DNA of 64,000 bases, from contig JARHVB010000011.1 of assembly GCA_029222685.1 (NCBI GenBank), positions 62,001 to 126,000 on the forward strand, read 5' to 3'. Under the pieces are notes generated by a model. The model made no database searches and was not told where the DNA came from. It was given only the letters and a program-made list of their open reading frames with translations. The stretch is from Terripilifer ovatus. Lineage in GTDB: Bacteria; Pseudomonadota; Alphaproteobacteria; Rhizobiales; Beijerinckiaceae. This document shows, piece after piece, positions 54,099-63,630 of the stretch (positions within the stretch are counted from its first letter, which is position 1; every line of letters begins with the position of its first letter). The translations under genes were made by a program, and so were the position numbers.

Positions 54099-55361
54099 GT
54101 GTCCATTTCCTCGCCTGAAAGTCCGTCGCTCACCGCCCCCAAAGCTGCTCCTACCCCCTGGAAGATCCAGAGTTTCCGCGCCTTCGCCACCATGCGCTTC
54201 AGCCTCGGCGCAGCGCAGGAGATCATGACCGTGGCGCTCGCCTGGGAAATATTCCAGCGCACTCATAGTACATTGGCGCTGGGTCTCGTCGGCCTGTCGA
54301 GTTTCCTGCCCTCCATCCTGCTGTCGCTGGTGACGGGGATCGTGGCGGACCGGCTCGACCGGCGGCACATCATGCTCGCCGCCTGCGGCACCATCGTGCT
54401 CTGCGCCCTGGCCCTCGTCCTGTTGAGTTTCAGCCCATTCATCTGGCCGATCTACATCGTGGTGGCGGTGCAGGGCGTTGCCCGCGCCTTTGCCCAGCCG
54501 GCCAGCAAGGCCATGGTGCCGAACCTGGCGCCGCCGGGCATGCTGAGCAGCGTGATCGCGGCCGCCACCGTGGTGCAGGGCGCCGCGACCATCATAGCCC
54601 CGGCGATCGGTGCGCTGTTGCTGCCGCTGGGGAACGGCATTCCGTTCGCGGTGAGCGGCGTGTGCGGCTGCCTGGCGTTCGCGGCCGCCATGGTTCTGGG
54701 CTCGCAGCGTGCGCGGGGGATCAGCCCCGCACGGCCGAACCTGCCGGTGATGCTGGAGGGCTTCAGCTTCATCTGGTCGCGGCCGAAGATCATGGGAGCG
54801 ATGGGGCTGGATTTCGTCGCCGTGCTGTTCGGCAGCGCCACGGCCCTGCTGCCCTTCTACGTGACCGAAGTCTTCCATGCCGGCGCCTGGGCCATGGGCG
54901 CGCTACGCACCGCGATCGCGGTGGGTGCCTTGCTGATGGCGCTCTTTCTGACCCGCTATCCCATCCGCCGCCATGTCGGCCCCAGGCTGCTCATGGCGGT
55001 CGGTCTCTATGGGCTGCTCACGGTGCTGTTCGGGCTCAGCACGGACATCTGGATCGGCATCGGCCTCATGCTGCTATTGGGCGCCACCGACACAGTCAGC
55101 ATGATAACGCGCAATGCCATGGTGCAGATCAACACGCCTGACACGATGCAGGGCAGGGTGGCTGCCGTCCATTCCGTGACGACGGGCGCGTCGAACGATC
55201 TCGGGGAATTCGAATCCGGCATGGTGGCTCATGTCATCGGCGGCGTGCCGACCGTCATCCTTGGCGGCGTGCTCGCCATGCTGGCGGCATTGAGCTGGAT
55301 CTGGCTTTTTCCCGCTGTGCGCCGCACGGATCGGCTGGAAGATACGCTGCCGGAGCGTTGA
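54099..55361 (+). CDS. MFS transporter (EntS-like exporter group)
   Basis: This is a 420-residue major facilitator protein with twelve helices. Loop 2-3 shows the family's GxxxDRxxRR motif as GIVADRLDRRHIM. The layout fits the drug/siderophore exporter branch (EntS/MefA-like). It starts at GTG (54099) with an AGGAA site. It is a single gene, and the substrate is unknown. Confidence 0.88.
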   Translation: MSISSPESPSLTAPKAAPTPWKIQSFRAFATMRFSLGAAQEIMTVALAWEIFQRTHSTLALGLVGLSSFLPSILLSLVTGIVADRLDRRHIMLAACGTIVLCALALVLLSFSPFIWPIYIVVAVQGVARAFAQPASKAMVPNLAPPGMLSSVIAAATVVQGAATIIAPAIGALLLPLGNGIPFAVSGVCGCLAFAAAMVLGSQRARGISPARPNLPVMLEGFSFIWSRPKIMGAMGLDFVAVLFGSATALLPFYVTEVFHAGAWAMGALRTAIAVGALLMALFLTRYPIRRHVGPRLLMAVGLYGLLTVLFGLSTDIWIGIGLMLLLGATDTVSMITRNAMVQINTPDTMQGRVAAVHSVTTGASNDLGEFESGMVAHVIGGVPTVILGGVLAMLAALSWIWLFPAVRRTDRLEDTLPER

Positions 55362-55371
55362 GCGGCGTTGA

Positions 55372-55803
55372 TCAATCCGGGTTTTGCTTGTCACTGTCGA
55401 TGAACGGCAGGCCGGCGCAGTTTTCCTTCGTCCATTCCGGACCTTTCACGCCCGTGACGCAGGGGCTCCACGCTCCCTTGTATCCGTCGGGAGTGGGTGG
55501 CCCGGCGTAAGCGCCGCCGCCCGGCCCTGTGTAGGCGCCACCGCCGGGGCCGGTGAAGAGACCGCCGCCTGCGCCTCGATACATGCCACCGCCCGGACCC
55601 GCGTAGAGACCTCCGCCGGGAGCAGTGTAGAGACCGCCGCCCGGCGCAGCGGATGCCCCTCCGCCCGGACCGTCAGAAAGCCCGCCACCCGGCCCGGTAT
55701 AGCAAGCTCCGCCGACGCCCGCGTAGCCGTGGCATTCGGCGTATGACGCCGATGTGCTGCCGATGATCGCGATGGTTACCAGCAAGGTTCTAAGGAGGGG
55801 CAT
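55372..55803 (-). CDS. Secreted glycine-rich octapeptide-repeat protein
   Basis: This 143-residue protein has a signal peptide (cleavage after SYA at 22). The mature part has about nine tandem copies of an eight-residue unit of the form G(L/A)YTGPGG, between two Cys-containing flanks (ECHGYAGVGGACY and SPCVTGVKGPEWTKENC). At the DNA level this is a 24-bp tandem repeat over about 55500-55700. I start it at the ATG at 55803. The function is unknown; a surface or cell-wall role is possible. It converges with the MFS gene, 10 bp apart. Confidence 0.75.
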   Translation of the reverse strand: MPLLRTLLVTIAIIGSTSASYAECHGYAGVGGACYTGPGGGLSDGPGGGASAAPGGGLYTAPGGGLYAGPGGGMYRGAGGGLFTGPGGGAYTGPGGGAYAGPPTPDGYKGAWSPCVTGVKGPEWTKENCAGLPFIDSDKQNPD

Positions 55804-56009
55804 GGACGAAGTGTCCTTCTGTTCGCCAACCCGCAGGCTATCTGTCGCGACAGCCCTGGGCAATCAGGCAAAAACCCCGACGTCGGAAAACAACGTGCTG
55901 AAGGGTGTTTGGTTCAAGGCAGGACGAGGGGGCGTCTCGTCTTCCTTATCCCTCCTGCCGTCTTGGAAGACACGCTGCCGGAGCGATAGTCACAGGTGCC
56001 TTATTGCAT

Positions 56010-56415
56010 CTATGTTTCCAAAACGACCCGCTTACTGACCACAACAATAGTCGAACCGGCAATAGGCGCGAAATAGAAGCCGGTGCGATCCTTATTCAGA
56101 TAATTCTCGATATACTGATGAAGGGGACCGGTTTCCTCTTTCGCAAACTTATCAGTCTTCAGGTATTCAGTATCGGTAAATCCGAATAGGCCTTCCAGGT
56201 AAAACGGCATCAAGTTCAGCGCGTGATAAAATGTCGGTTTGACGAAGGTGGAGAGTTAAAGGCGCACGACGTGTCACGATACGTGGATCAACATATTGTT
56301 TCAGTCGCACCGTAACATCCACGCTATTTTCGTCGGCTGAAAATTTGAGGACTTCCGCGCCTTGGAGCGACGGGACTGGATTGCCGTAATAATCGGCGGT
56401 CAGGACTGCTTGCAT
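56010..56415 (-). pseudogene. Probably frameshifted small gene of unknown function
   Basis: Two minus-strand frames join into one protein of about 135 residues if one base is skipped near 56256-56262. The first half (from ATG 56415) reads MQAVLTADYYGNPVPSLQG to VTRRAPL; the second continues LSTFVKPTFYHALNLMPFYLEG and ends VVSKRVVLET. The base composition is visibly less GC-rich than the neighbours, which suggests transfer. I do not recognise the family. It could also be two tiny overlapping genes or a sequencing error. Confidence 0.4.
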
Positions 56416-56458
56416 TTTATTCTTTCACATCCAGTTTCTGCCTCGCCTTGCCTCAGCC

Positions 56459-57322
56459 CTAACCCACCGGCTTCAAACTCACCGGCGCCACGCTCTCCGC
56501 CGGCACGAAGAAATCCTCCATCAATGCGACGCTTGGATCGACGCGGTAATGATCGAACTCGCGCACGCCGTTCTCGTAAAGGAACGTGTCATCAATGATG
56601 AAATTACCGGTGAAGCTCTTCGCCGGCTTGCAGAAAATCATATGCGCCGCATCGGCAAGGATGTCCGGCGTGCGCGAGGCCTGCATCAGCGCGTCGCCGC
56701 CGAGCAGGTTCTTCACCGCCGCGGTGGCGATCGTCGTGCGCGGCCACAGGGCGTTGACGGCGATGCCCTTGCGGCGCAATTCGCCGGCGAGCCCCAGCAC
56801 CACCATGCTCATGCCGAACTTCGCCATCGTATAGGCGGTGCTCGCCGCGAACCATTTCTCCTTCATGTCGAGCGGCGGCGACAGCATCAGGATGTGCGGG
56901 TTCTCGGCCTTGGCGAGAAACGGCACGGCGAATTTCGACACCATGAAGGTGCCGCGCGCGTTGATCTGATGCATCAGGTCGAAGCGCTTCATGTCGGTCG
57001 CCTGCGAATCCGTCAGCGAGATGGCGCTGGCATTGTTGACGACGATATCGAGCGAGCCGAAATGCGCCGCGGTCTTCTCGATCGCCTCGCGCACCTGGAT
57101 TTCCTCGCGCACGTCGACGACCAGCGGCAGCGCCTTGCCGCCGGCCTTTTCGATCTCTTCCGCCGCGGTATAGATCGTACCGGGTAGCTTCGGATGCGGC
57201 TCGGTGGTCTTGGCTGCGATGGCGATATTGGCGCCGTCGCGCGCCGCCCGCAGCGCGATGGCAAGGCCGATGCCGCGCGAGGCGCCGGTGATGAAGAGCG
57301 TCTTTCCCTGCAGCGTCGTCAT
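56459..57322 (-). CDS. SDR family oxidoreductase (HSDL2-like)
   Basis: This is a 287-residue short-chain dehydrogenase. The NAD(P) site is TGASRGIG (12-19), and the catalytic residues are Ser148, Tyr164 and Lys168 (YTMAK). The AAKTTEPHPKLPGTIYTAAEEIE segment is typical of the HSDL2/SCP2-like group linked to fatty acid metabolism. It is the last gene of an operon with an enoyl-CoA hydratase and an acyl-CoA dehydrogenase, 12 bp after the former, so a lipid-CoA substrate is likely. Confidence 0.88.
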   Translation of the reverse strand: MTTLQGKTLFITGASRGIGLAIALRAARDGANIAIAAKTTEPHPKLPGTIYTAAEEIEKAGGKALPLVVDVREEIQVREAIEKTAAHFGSLDIVVNNASAISLTDSQATDMKRFDLMHQINARGTFMVSKFAVPFLAKAENPHILMLSPPLDMKEKWFAASTAYTMAKFGMSMVVLGLAGELRRKGIAVNALWPRTTIATAAVKNLLGGDALMQASRTPDILADAAHMIFCKPAKSFTGNFIIDDTFLYENGVREFDHYRVDPSVALMEDFFVPAESVAPVSLKPVG

Positions 57323-57334
57323 GGTGCGTTCCTG

Positions 57335-58084
57335 CTATTTCCTGGCTTTGGACATGAACGTGGTGAAGGCGGCCCTGGCTTCGTCCGAGCGCATGGCGCG
57401 CGCGAATTCATGCGCCTCCTCGTTCATGCGGGCGAGGATGGCGTCGCGGTCGCCGCGCAGCAGCCGGCGCGTCGCCGCCACCGCCTTGCGCGGCTTGGCC
57501 GCGAGCGTGCGTGCCCGTTCGAAGGCATGGGCATGCAACGCCTCCGGCGCGATAACGGCATTGATGATGCCGAGACGCAGGGCTTCCTCGGCATTGAAGC
57601 CTTCGCCCAGAAGCAACAGTTCGCTGGCCTTCGCCAGTCCAACTCTCTGCGGCACGAGCAGCGAGGACGCCGCCTCCGGCACCAGCCCCAGATCGACGAA
57701 GGGCATGCGGAAGGCGGTGTTGGGTGCGGCATAGACGAGATCGCAATGAAACAGGATCGTCGTGCCGACGCCGACCGCCACGCCATCGACGGCGGCGACG
57801 ACAGGCTTGTCGCAGATGGCGAGCCGCCGGATGAAGCGCAGCGCCGGAAAGTCCTCGAGATTGCCGGCGGCGGCGAGAAAATCGCCGATGTCATTGCCGG
57901 CGGTGAAAACCCCGCCCGTTCCGCGCAGCAGCAGCACGCCGGTCTTCGCATCGGCCTCGGCCTGGTCGATCGCCGCGATCATCGCTTCATACATGGCGCC
58001 GGTCAGCGCATTCTTCTTGTCGGGACGGTCCATCGCGATCGTCAGCACGCCGTCGGCCTGTTCGAGTTTGATATGGTCGCTCAT
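57335..58084 (-). CDS. Enoyl-CoA hydratase/isomerase family protein
   Basis: This is a 249-residue crotonase-fold enzyme. The CoA/oxyanion-hole parts are KKNALTGAMYEAM, GTGGVFTAGNDIGDF and VAAVDGVAVGVGTTI, and the catalytic acid region is FVDLGLVPEAASS. The start at 58084 overlaps the stop of the acyl-CoA dehydrogenase gene (ATGA), so the genes are coupled. Hydratase versus isomerase cannot be decided. Confidence 0.9.
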   Translation of the reverse strand: MSDHIKLEQADGVLTIAMDRPDKKNALTGAMYEAMIAAIDQAEADAKTGVLLLRGTGGVFTAGNDIGDFLAAAGNLEDFPALRFIRRLAICDKPVVAAVDGVAVGVGTTILFHCDLVYAAPNTAFRMPFVDLGLVPEAASSLLVPQRVGLAKASELLLLGEGFNAEEALRLGIINAVIAPEALHAHAFERARTLAAKPRKAVAATRRLLRGDRDAILARMNEEAHEFARAMRSDEARAAFTTFMSKARK

Positions 58085-59856
58085 GAGGCCAAGGCCTTTT
58101 CCGCCGTATGCACCGAAGCAGCGCCCTCGGTGACCGAGAGTTCGAGCCCCCTCGCAGCAATGCACATGTTCTCCGCAAAGAAGCGCGCGATATCGATATG
58201 CGCCTGCTGGTCGCTGCCGATCTGCTTCGCCGCCAGCGTCATGCGTGCCAGCGCCGTGCCGCCGCGCGCCAGGCCGAACAGCCGCAGATAGGGCACGGCT
58301 CCAGCCAGCGCATCGTCGGGCGCCTTGCCGAGCGCCTCAAGCATATAGCGCGTCGCCGTTTGCAGAGAGTCGACCGTCTCGGCAAGCCGCGCCGACATAT
58401 GGCCGAACGAGGCATCGTTGACCTGACTCACCTGCGCGATCGTCTCGCGCATGTCGGCGATTTCGCGCGCCACCGTGTCGCCGCCCGACAGCGGCAGCTT
58501 GCGCTGCACGAGATCGATGGCCTGGATGCCGTTGGTACCCTCGTAGATGGTGGCGATGCGCGCATCGCGCATGAATTGCGCCGCGCCCGTCTCCTCGATG
58601 AAGCCCATGCCGCCGTGCACCTGCACGCCAAGCGAGGTGACCTCGTTGCCGATGTCGGTCGAGAATGCCTTGGCGACAGGCGTCAGCAGGCTGGCGCGCT
58701 CGCCCGCCTGTCTGCGCGCCGTTTCATCCTCGGCGCGGTGCGAGCGGTCGATGGCCTCCGCCGTCATATAGCAGATGGTGCGCGCCGCCATGGTCGAGGC
58801 TTTCATCGTCATCAGCATGCGCCGCACATCGGGATGTTGGGCGATGGGGCTCATACCCTGTCCGGAAAAGCCCGAGGCGCGGCCCTGCCTGCGCTCGTTG
58901 GCATATTCGATCGCCTTCTGCGTCGCCATCTCGGCCAGCGCCACGCCCTGCAGGCCGACGCTGAGGCGCGCATTGTTCATCATCGTGAACATGCACGCCA
59001 AGCCTCGATTCTCCTCGCCGACGAGATAGGCGACCGCGCCATCCTTGTCGCCATAGATCATCGTGCAGGTCGGCGAGCCATGGATGCCCAGTTTGTGTTC
59101 AAGGCTGTGGCAGCGCACATCATTGGCCTTGCCGGGCGTGCCGTTGTCGTCGAGGAGGAATTTCGGCGCCAGAAACAGCGAAATGCCACGCGTGCCCGGC
59201 GGCGCATCGGGCAGGCGCGCCAGCACGAGATGGACGATGTTCTCCGCCATGTCGTGGTCGCCATAGGTGATGAAAATCTTCTGGCCGAACAGGCGATAGC
59301 TGCCGTCGCTCTGGCGCTCGGCACGGGTGCGCAGGGCGGAAAGATCGGAGCCCGCCTGCGGCTCCGTCAGGTTCATCGTCGCGCTCCACTCGCCCGAGAC
59401 GATTTTCGGGAGATAGATCCTTTTCAGATCGTCCGAGCCGTGCCGGTCGAGTGCCAGAATGGCGCCGGAGCTGAGCAGGGGGCACAACATGAAAGCCATG
59501 TTGGCGGAGGTCCACATTTCCAGGCACGCGGCGTCGAGCAGATGCGGCAGGGCCATGCCGCCTGCTTCCTGCGGCGCGGTGAGGCCGGCCCAGCCGCCCT
59601 CGATCCACTTCGCATAGGCCTCGCGCCAGCCGGGCGCGGTGACGACGCCACCGTTTTCGAGTCTGGAGCCGGAGAGGTCGCCCTGCCGGTTGATCGGCGC
59701 CAGCACGTCCTCGGCGAATGTTCCGGCCTGGTCGAGGATGGTCGCGGCAAATCCGTCCGCCAGATCGGCGTAAATGCCTTGCGCGATGCCCCGGTCGAGC
59801 CCGGCCGCATGGCTCATCGCGAAGAGAATATCGTTCTGAGGCGCACGATAGGTCAT
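58081..59856 (-). CDS. Acyl-CoA dehydrogenase with extended C-terminal domain
   Basis: This is a 591-residue FAD enzyme of the larger acyl-CoA dehydrogenase type. Visible are the middle-domain flavin motif MNLTEPQAGSDLSALRT (about 158-174), LEHKLGIHGSPTC, and the tetramer/FAD-binding segment VHGGMGFIEETGAAQFMRDARIATIYEGTNGIQAIDL (about 418-454). It is longer than short-chain enzymes by about 200 residues, as in the DmdC/long-chain group. It is the first gene of the operon, with a perfect palindrome 75-100 bases upstream. Confidence 0.92.
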   Translation of the reverse strand: MTYRAPQNDILFAMSHAAGLDRGIAQGIYADLADGFAATILDQAGTFAEDVLAPINRQGDLSGSRLENGGVVTAPGWREAYAKWIEGGWAGLTAPQEAGGMALPHLLDAACLEMWTSANMAFMLCPLLSSGAILALDRHGSDDLKRIYLPKIVSGEWSATMNLTEPQAGSDLSALRTRAERQSDGSYRLFGQKIFITYGDHDMAENIVHLVLARLPDAPPGTRGISLFLAPKFLLDDNGTPGKANDVRCHSLEHKLGIHGSPTCTMIYGDKDGAVAYLVGEENRGLACMFTMMNNARLSVGLQGVALAEMATQKAIEYANERRQGRASGFSGQGMSPIAQHPDVRRMLMTMKASTMAARTICYMTAEAIDRSHRAEDETARRQAGERASLLTPVAKAFSTDIGNEVTSLGVQVHGGMGFIEETGAAQFMRDARIATIYEGTNGIQAIDLVQRKLPLSGGDTVAREIADMRETIAQVSQVNDASFGHMSARLAETVDSLQTATRYMLEALGKAPDDALAGAVPYLRLFGLARGGTALARMTLAAKQIGSDQQAHIDIARFFAENMCIAARGLELSVTEGAASVHTAEKALAS

Positions 59857-59931
59857 TTTCGCTCCCGTCCTGTTTCAGCCCGCTTGACGCGACCGGCAGC
59901 CCGGCGGACAAGCCGACGGACAGTCGCTCCT

Positions 59932-59955
59932 ATATGGTTTACATATAAACCATAT
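59932..59955. promoter_or_regulatory. Operator-like perfect palindrome upstream of the acyl-CoA dehydrogenase operon
   Basis: ATATGGTTT - 6 bp - AAACCATAT is a perfect inverted repeat with 9-bp arms in an AT-rich spot between divergent genes. TetR-type regulators of fatty acid or aromatic-CoA genes use sites of this size. No regulator gene is adjacent. Confidence 0.65.
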
Positions 59956-60006
59956 GACGGCAATGGCAATTAATTCCATTCGCCGCAGCGAGACAATGGC
60001 AGACGC

Positions 60007-61020
60007 GTGGATGGCAATTTGAAGACGGGCGAATTGGAATCAGGACCGCAGCGGCTTCCGGCGGGGCCGGAGGCGGCGGTGCGGGCCGCGGCTGTTCTGG
60101 CCGGCGGCGGGCTTGTCGCGCTGCCGACGGAAACCGTCTACGGTCTGGGCGCCGATGCCACCTCGGGCGCGGCGGTCGCCTCCATCTATGCCCTCAAGCA
60201 GCGCCCGCAGTTCAATCCGCTCATCGCCCACGTCGCCAGCCTGGCGGCGGCGCAGCACGAGGGCGTGTTCAACGCCGACGCGCTGGCGCTGGCCCAGGCC
60301 TTCTGGCCGGGCCCGTTGACCCTTGTCGTGCCGGTTGCGCTGAAAGGCAGCGTCAGCGATCTCGCCCGCGCCGGCCTCGACAGCATCGGCCTGCGCGTGC
60401 CTGCGCACCCTGCAGCCCTAGCGATCCTCGAAGCCTTCGGCAAGCCGGTAGCGGCTCCCTCGGCCAACCGCTCGGGCCGCATCTCGCCGACCACGGCCGA
60501 CCATGTCGCGCGCGATCTGGGCTCTGGCGTCGGCCTCATCGTCGATGGCGGCCCCTGCGAGATCGGCGTCGAATCCACCATCGTCGCATGCCTCGACGGA
60601 CCGCCGGTGATCCTGCGGCCGGGCGGCGTCTCGCGCGCCGATATCGAGCGCGTGTTGGGAAAGCAGATTGGCGAGCCTGCCGCGGAGCAGGCGGAAAATG
60701 CCGTTCTCGCGCCCGGCATGCTGCCGTCGCATTATGCGCCGCGCGCCAAAGTCCGCATGAATGCCGTGGCCGTGAAGCCCGGCGAAGCGGTCCTCGATTT
60801 CCATGGCCGCATCGGCGATGATGACGACAACGCCATCGCCTATCTCGATCTTTCTTCCGGCGGCTCCCTGATGGAGGCAGCGGCAAACCTGTTCGCCTTC
60901 CTGCACCGCCTCGACGCCAGCGGCGCCACGACGATTGCCGTTGCCCCGGTTCCGCAGGAAGGGCTGGGCGAAGCGATCAACGATCGGCTGACAAGGGCTG
61001 CGGCGCCGCGCGAAGGCTAG
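60007..61020 (+). CDS. L-threonylcarbamoyladenylate synthase, long (Sua5) type
   Basis: This 337-residue enzyme makes threonylcarbamoyl-AMP for the t6A modification of tRNA. The YrdC-like domain (about 20-215) has LPTETVYGLGADAT and KQRPQFNPLIAHV, and the C-terminal Sua5 domain (about 240-337) makes it the long form rather than TsaC. It starts at a GTG; the nearby ATG reads into a stop after eight codons. It is divergent from the acyl-CoA dehydrogenase gene. Confidence 0.92.
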   Translation: MDGNLKTGELESGPQRLPAGPEAAVRAAAVLAGGGLVALPTETVYGLGADATSGAAVASIYALKQRPQFNPLIAHVASLAAAQHEGVFNADALALAQAFWPGPLTLVVPVALKGSVSDLARAGLDSIGLRVPAHPAALAILEAFGKPVAAPSANRSGRISPTTADHVARDLGSGVGLIVDGGPCEIGVESTIVACLDGPPVILRPGGVSRADIERVLGKQIGEPAAEQAENAVLAPGMLPSHYAPRAKVRMNAVAVKPGEAVLDFHGRIGDDDDNAIAYLDLSSGGSLMEAAANLFAFLHRLDASGATTIAVAPVPQEGLGEAINDRLTRAAAPREG

Positions 61021-61125
61021 AGCAACTCTTTCATCCGAGCGCCAATCTGTTTCGTCCCAGCGCCAGCGCATTGCGGCCGCCCGTGCGTCCCATCAGATTG
61101 TGGGAAATGCGGGAGAAAGCGAAAT

Positions 61126-62106
61126 ATGAACAAAATCCTCAAGCTTGCGATCGCGGTTGCCGGGTCGGTTATCGTTGGCCTCGGATCGGCGCAGGCAGAT
61201 CCGAAGGGCAAGAAGGTCGCGTTCCTCATTACCTCTCCGACCAATCCCTTCATTGCCGAACTAACCAAGAACTTCGTCGCCAAGGCCAATTCATTCGGCA
61301 TGGAAGTCACGACATTCAATACGCCGTTCGATGTGGCGCTGCAGTCCCAGCAGGTCGATGACGCCATCGCGCGGAAGTTCGACATGATCGCCATCATCGC
61401 TGCGGCGGAAGGGGCCATCGTCCCGGCGATGACGCGCGCCCGCGACGCGAAAATGCCGGTCATCATGGTCAATACGCCGCCGCGCGCCGGTACGGCGGAT
61501 CTCTATCTCACCTTCGTCGGCGAGGACCACACGGAATTGGGCCGCATCGCCGGCCAGGGCGTCGTGCAGGCGTTGAAGGAAAACGGAAGAGACAGCGGCC
61601 GCGTCGCGCTTATCACCGGCTCCCTGCAGGAGGGCGTCGGGCCGCGCCGCGTCGTCGGCTTCAAGGAAGCCCTGAAGGCGCTTCCGAAAGTGCAGATCGT
61701 CGCGACCGAGGATGCCAAATGGGACACCGCGGCCAGTGAACGCATCGCCGGCCAGCTCTATGCCCGCTTCGCGCCGACAGGCGGCCTCGACGTCCTTTAT
61801 GGAATGGCGGACAATCAGACGGTCGCGGCGATCAAGGCTGCCGAAGCCGCCAACATCCCGCTTGGCACCAAGAAGGGCGAGTTGATCGTCGTCGGCAGCA
61901 ATTGTCTTCGGCAGGGCATCGAAATGATCAAGGCCGGCAAGCAATATTCGACCAGCGTGCAGATCCCGGCCCGGACCGGGGAACGGTCCGCCGAGCTGGC
62001 GGCCGATTACTTCAACGGAAAGACGGTGCCGAAGGAAGTGATCCTTCCGGTCGAACTGGTGACCAAGGCCAATGTGGAGAAATGGGAGAAGCCCTGCTCG
62101 TTCTGA
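61126..62106 (+). CDS. Sugar ABC transporter substrate-binding protein (ribose type)
   Basis: This 326-residue periplasmic protein has a signal peptide (cleavage after SAQA at 24). The mature part is a type I periplasmic binding fold of the RbsB group, with FLITSPTNPFIAELTKNF, DAIARKFDMIAIIAAAEGAIVPAM and VGSNCLRQGIEMIKAG. It is the first gene of a sugar importer, 18 bp before the ATPase gene. The actual sugar is unknown. Confidence 0.9.
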   Translation: MNKILKLAIAVAGSVIVGLGSAQADPKGKKVAFLITSPTNPFIAELTKNFVAKANSFGMEVTTFNTPFDVALQSQQVDDAIARKFDMIAIIAAAEGAIVPAMTRARDAKMPVIMVNTPPRAGTADLYLTFVGEDHTELGRIAGQGVVQALKENGRDSGRVALITGSLQEGVGPRRVVGFKEALKALPKVQIVATEDAKWDTAASERIAGQLYARFAPTGGLDVLYGMADNQTVAAIKAAEAANIPLGTKKGELIVVGSNCLRQGIEMIKAGKQYSTSVQIPARTGERSAELAADYFNGKTVPKEVILPVELVTKANVEKWEKPCSF

Positions 62107-62124
62107 TCAGCCAGGCGGGCTCAC

Positions 62125-63630
62125 ATGAACAGCCTTTTGAGTGCCCGCGATCTGACAATCAGTTTCGGGCCGGTGCAGGCGCTTCGCGACGTCGGCCTCG
62201 ATCTGCGTCCGGGCGAGATCCAGGCCCTGTGCGGCGAGAACGGCGCTGGCAAGAGCACGCTGATCAAAGTGCTGATGGGCATCTACCAGCCCGATAAAGG
62301 CGTGGTCGAAGTCGACGGCGTGGCGCGTCGGATCGACAATCCGCAGCATGCGCAGCAACTGGGCTTTGCCCTGGTGGCCCAGGAGCTGAGCCTCGCGCCG
62401 CAGCTCTCAGTCCTCGACAACATCTGGCTGGGCGACAGGTCCGTTCCCGTCTTTCACAGGCGCAAGGCGTTGCGCGAGAAAGCGCGGCGCGCGCTCGAGA
62501 CGCTGCAGGTCGACATCGATCTCGACGTGAAGGTCGCCGACCTGAGCATCGGCCAGCGCCAGCTCGTGGAAATTGCCCGGATGATCGCGCGCGATGCGCG
62601 CGTGCTGATCCTCGACGAGCCGACGGCGACCTTATCGGACGTCGAGATCGAGCATCTGTTCCAGGTGCTGCGCAAGCTGCGGGCGCAGGGCCATGCGATC
62701 CTCTATGTCACCCATCGCCTCGGCGAGGTTTTCGAGATTTGCGATACCGTAACGGTGATGCGCAACGGCGCGCATATCAGCACCGGGGCCGTGAGCGAAG
62801 TGTCTCGCGAACAACTTATCGAGACGATGCTGGGGCGTTCGTTCTCCGACATGTATCCGCAACGTCTGCCGGGGCAGGGCAGCGACGGCCTGTCCGTCAC
62901 CGGCCTGTGCATCGACGGCTCGTTTGAAAACGTCTCCTTCGATGCGCCGCGCGGCAAGATCCTTTGCCTCGCCGGGCAGATCGGATCGGGCGCCGGCCAT
63001 GTGATCCGCGCCATCGGCGGCCTCGCCCCGCTGACGAGCGGCCGTATGTTTCTCGACGGACAGCCGTTGACGAGCATGTCGCGCGGCTCGACGATCGCCT
63101 TCATCTCGGAAGATCGCGCCAGGGAAGGCCTGTTTGACAGAAGCGTTGTCGAGAATCTCGTGGCCGGCCAGTGGCAGGATCATTCGCGCCTGGGCGTGAT
63201 CTCATGGACGAGCGCGCGTCGACGCGCCGCTGAACTGGCGGCATCCGTCGGCATCGATGCCAGGCGCCTGGCGGCCAATGCATTCGATCTCAGCGGCGGC
63301 AATCAGCAGAAAATCCTGTTTGCGCGTGCGGCGGGTGGCAAACGGCCCGGCGTCATCCTGATGAACGAACCGACGCGCGGCGTCGATATCGGCGCGCGCA
63401 GCGAGATTTACCGGCTCATGCGCGACCTCTGCGCGCGCGGCTATTGCCTCGTCATGATGTCGACCGACCTGGAGGAGGTCGTCGGCATCGCCGATATCGT
63501 CGTGCCCATGTATCGAGGCGCAGTCGTCGCGCGGTATGAAGCTGAGGAGATCGACATTTCCAGGATATTGCTGGACATCACCCATCCAAGGAATGCCGGG
63601 GAAGTGGTCCATGAAGCCGTCGGCCATTAG
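62125..63630 (+). CDS. Sugar ABC transporter ATP-binding protein (RbsA/MglA type)
   Basis: This is a 501-residue ATPase with two nucleotide-binding domains in one chain. The first has Walker A GENGAGKST, signature LSIGQRQLVEIAR and Walker B LILDEPTATLSD. The second has a degenerate Walker A (GQIGSGAG, no Lys) and the signature LSGGNQQKILFAR, the normal asymmetry of this family. It belongs with the binding protein upstream and the permease downstream. Confidence 0.93.
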   Translation: MNSLLSARDLTISFGPVQALRDVGLDLRPGEIQALCGENGAGKSTLIKVLMGIYQPDKGVVEVDGVARRIDNPQHAQQLGFALVAQELSLAPQLSVLDNIWLGDRSVPVFHRRKALREKARRALETLQVDIDLDVKVADLSIGQRQLVEIARMIARDARVLILDEPTATLSDVEIEHLFQVLRKLRAQGHAILYVTHRLGEVFEICDTVTVMRNGAHISTGAVSEVSREQLIETMLGRSFSDMYPQRLPGQGSDGLSVTGLCIDGSFENVSFDAPRGKILCLAGQIGSGAGHVIRAIGGLAPLTSGRMFLDGQPLTSMSRGSTIAFISEDRAREGLFDRSVVENLVAGQWQDHSRLGVISWTSARRRAAELAASVGIDARRLAANAFDLSGGNQQKILFARAAGGKRPGVILMNEPTRGVDIGARSEIYRLMRDLCARGYCLVMMSTDLEEVVGIADIVVPMYRGAVVARYEAEEIDISRILLDITHPRNAGEVVHEAVGH

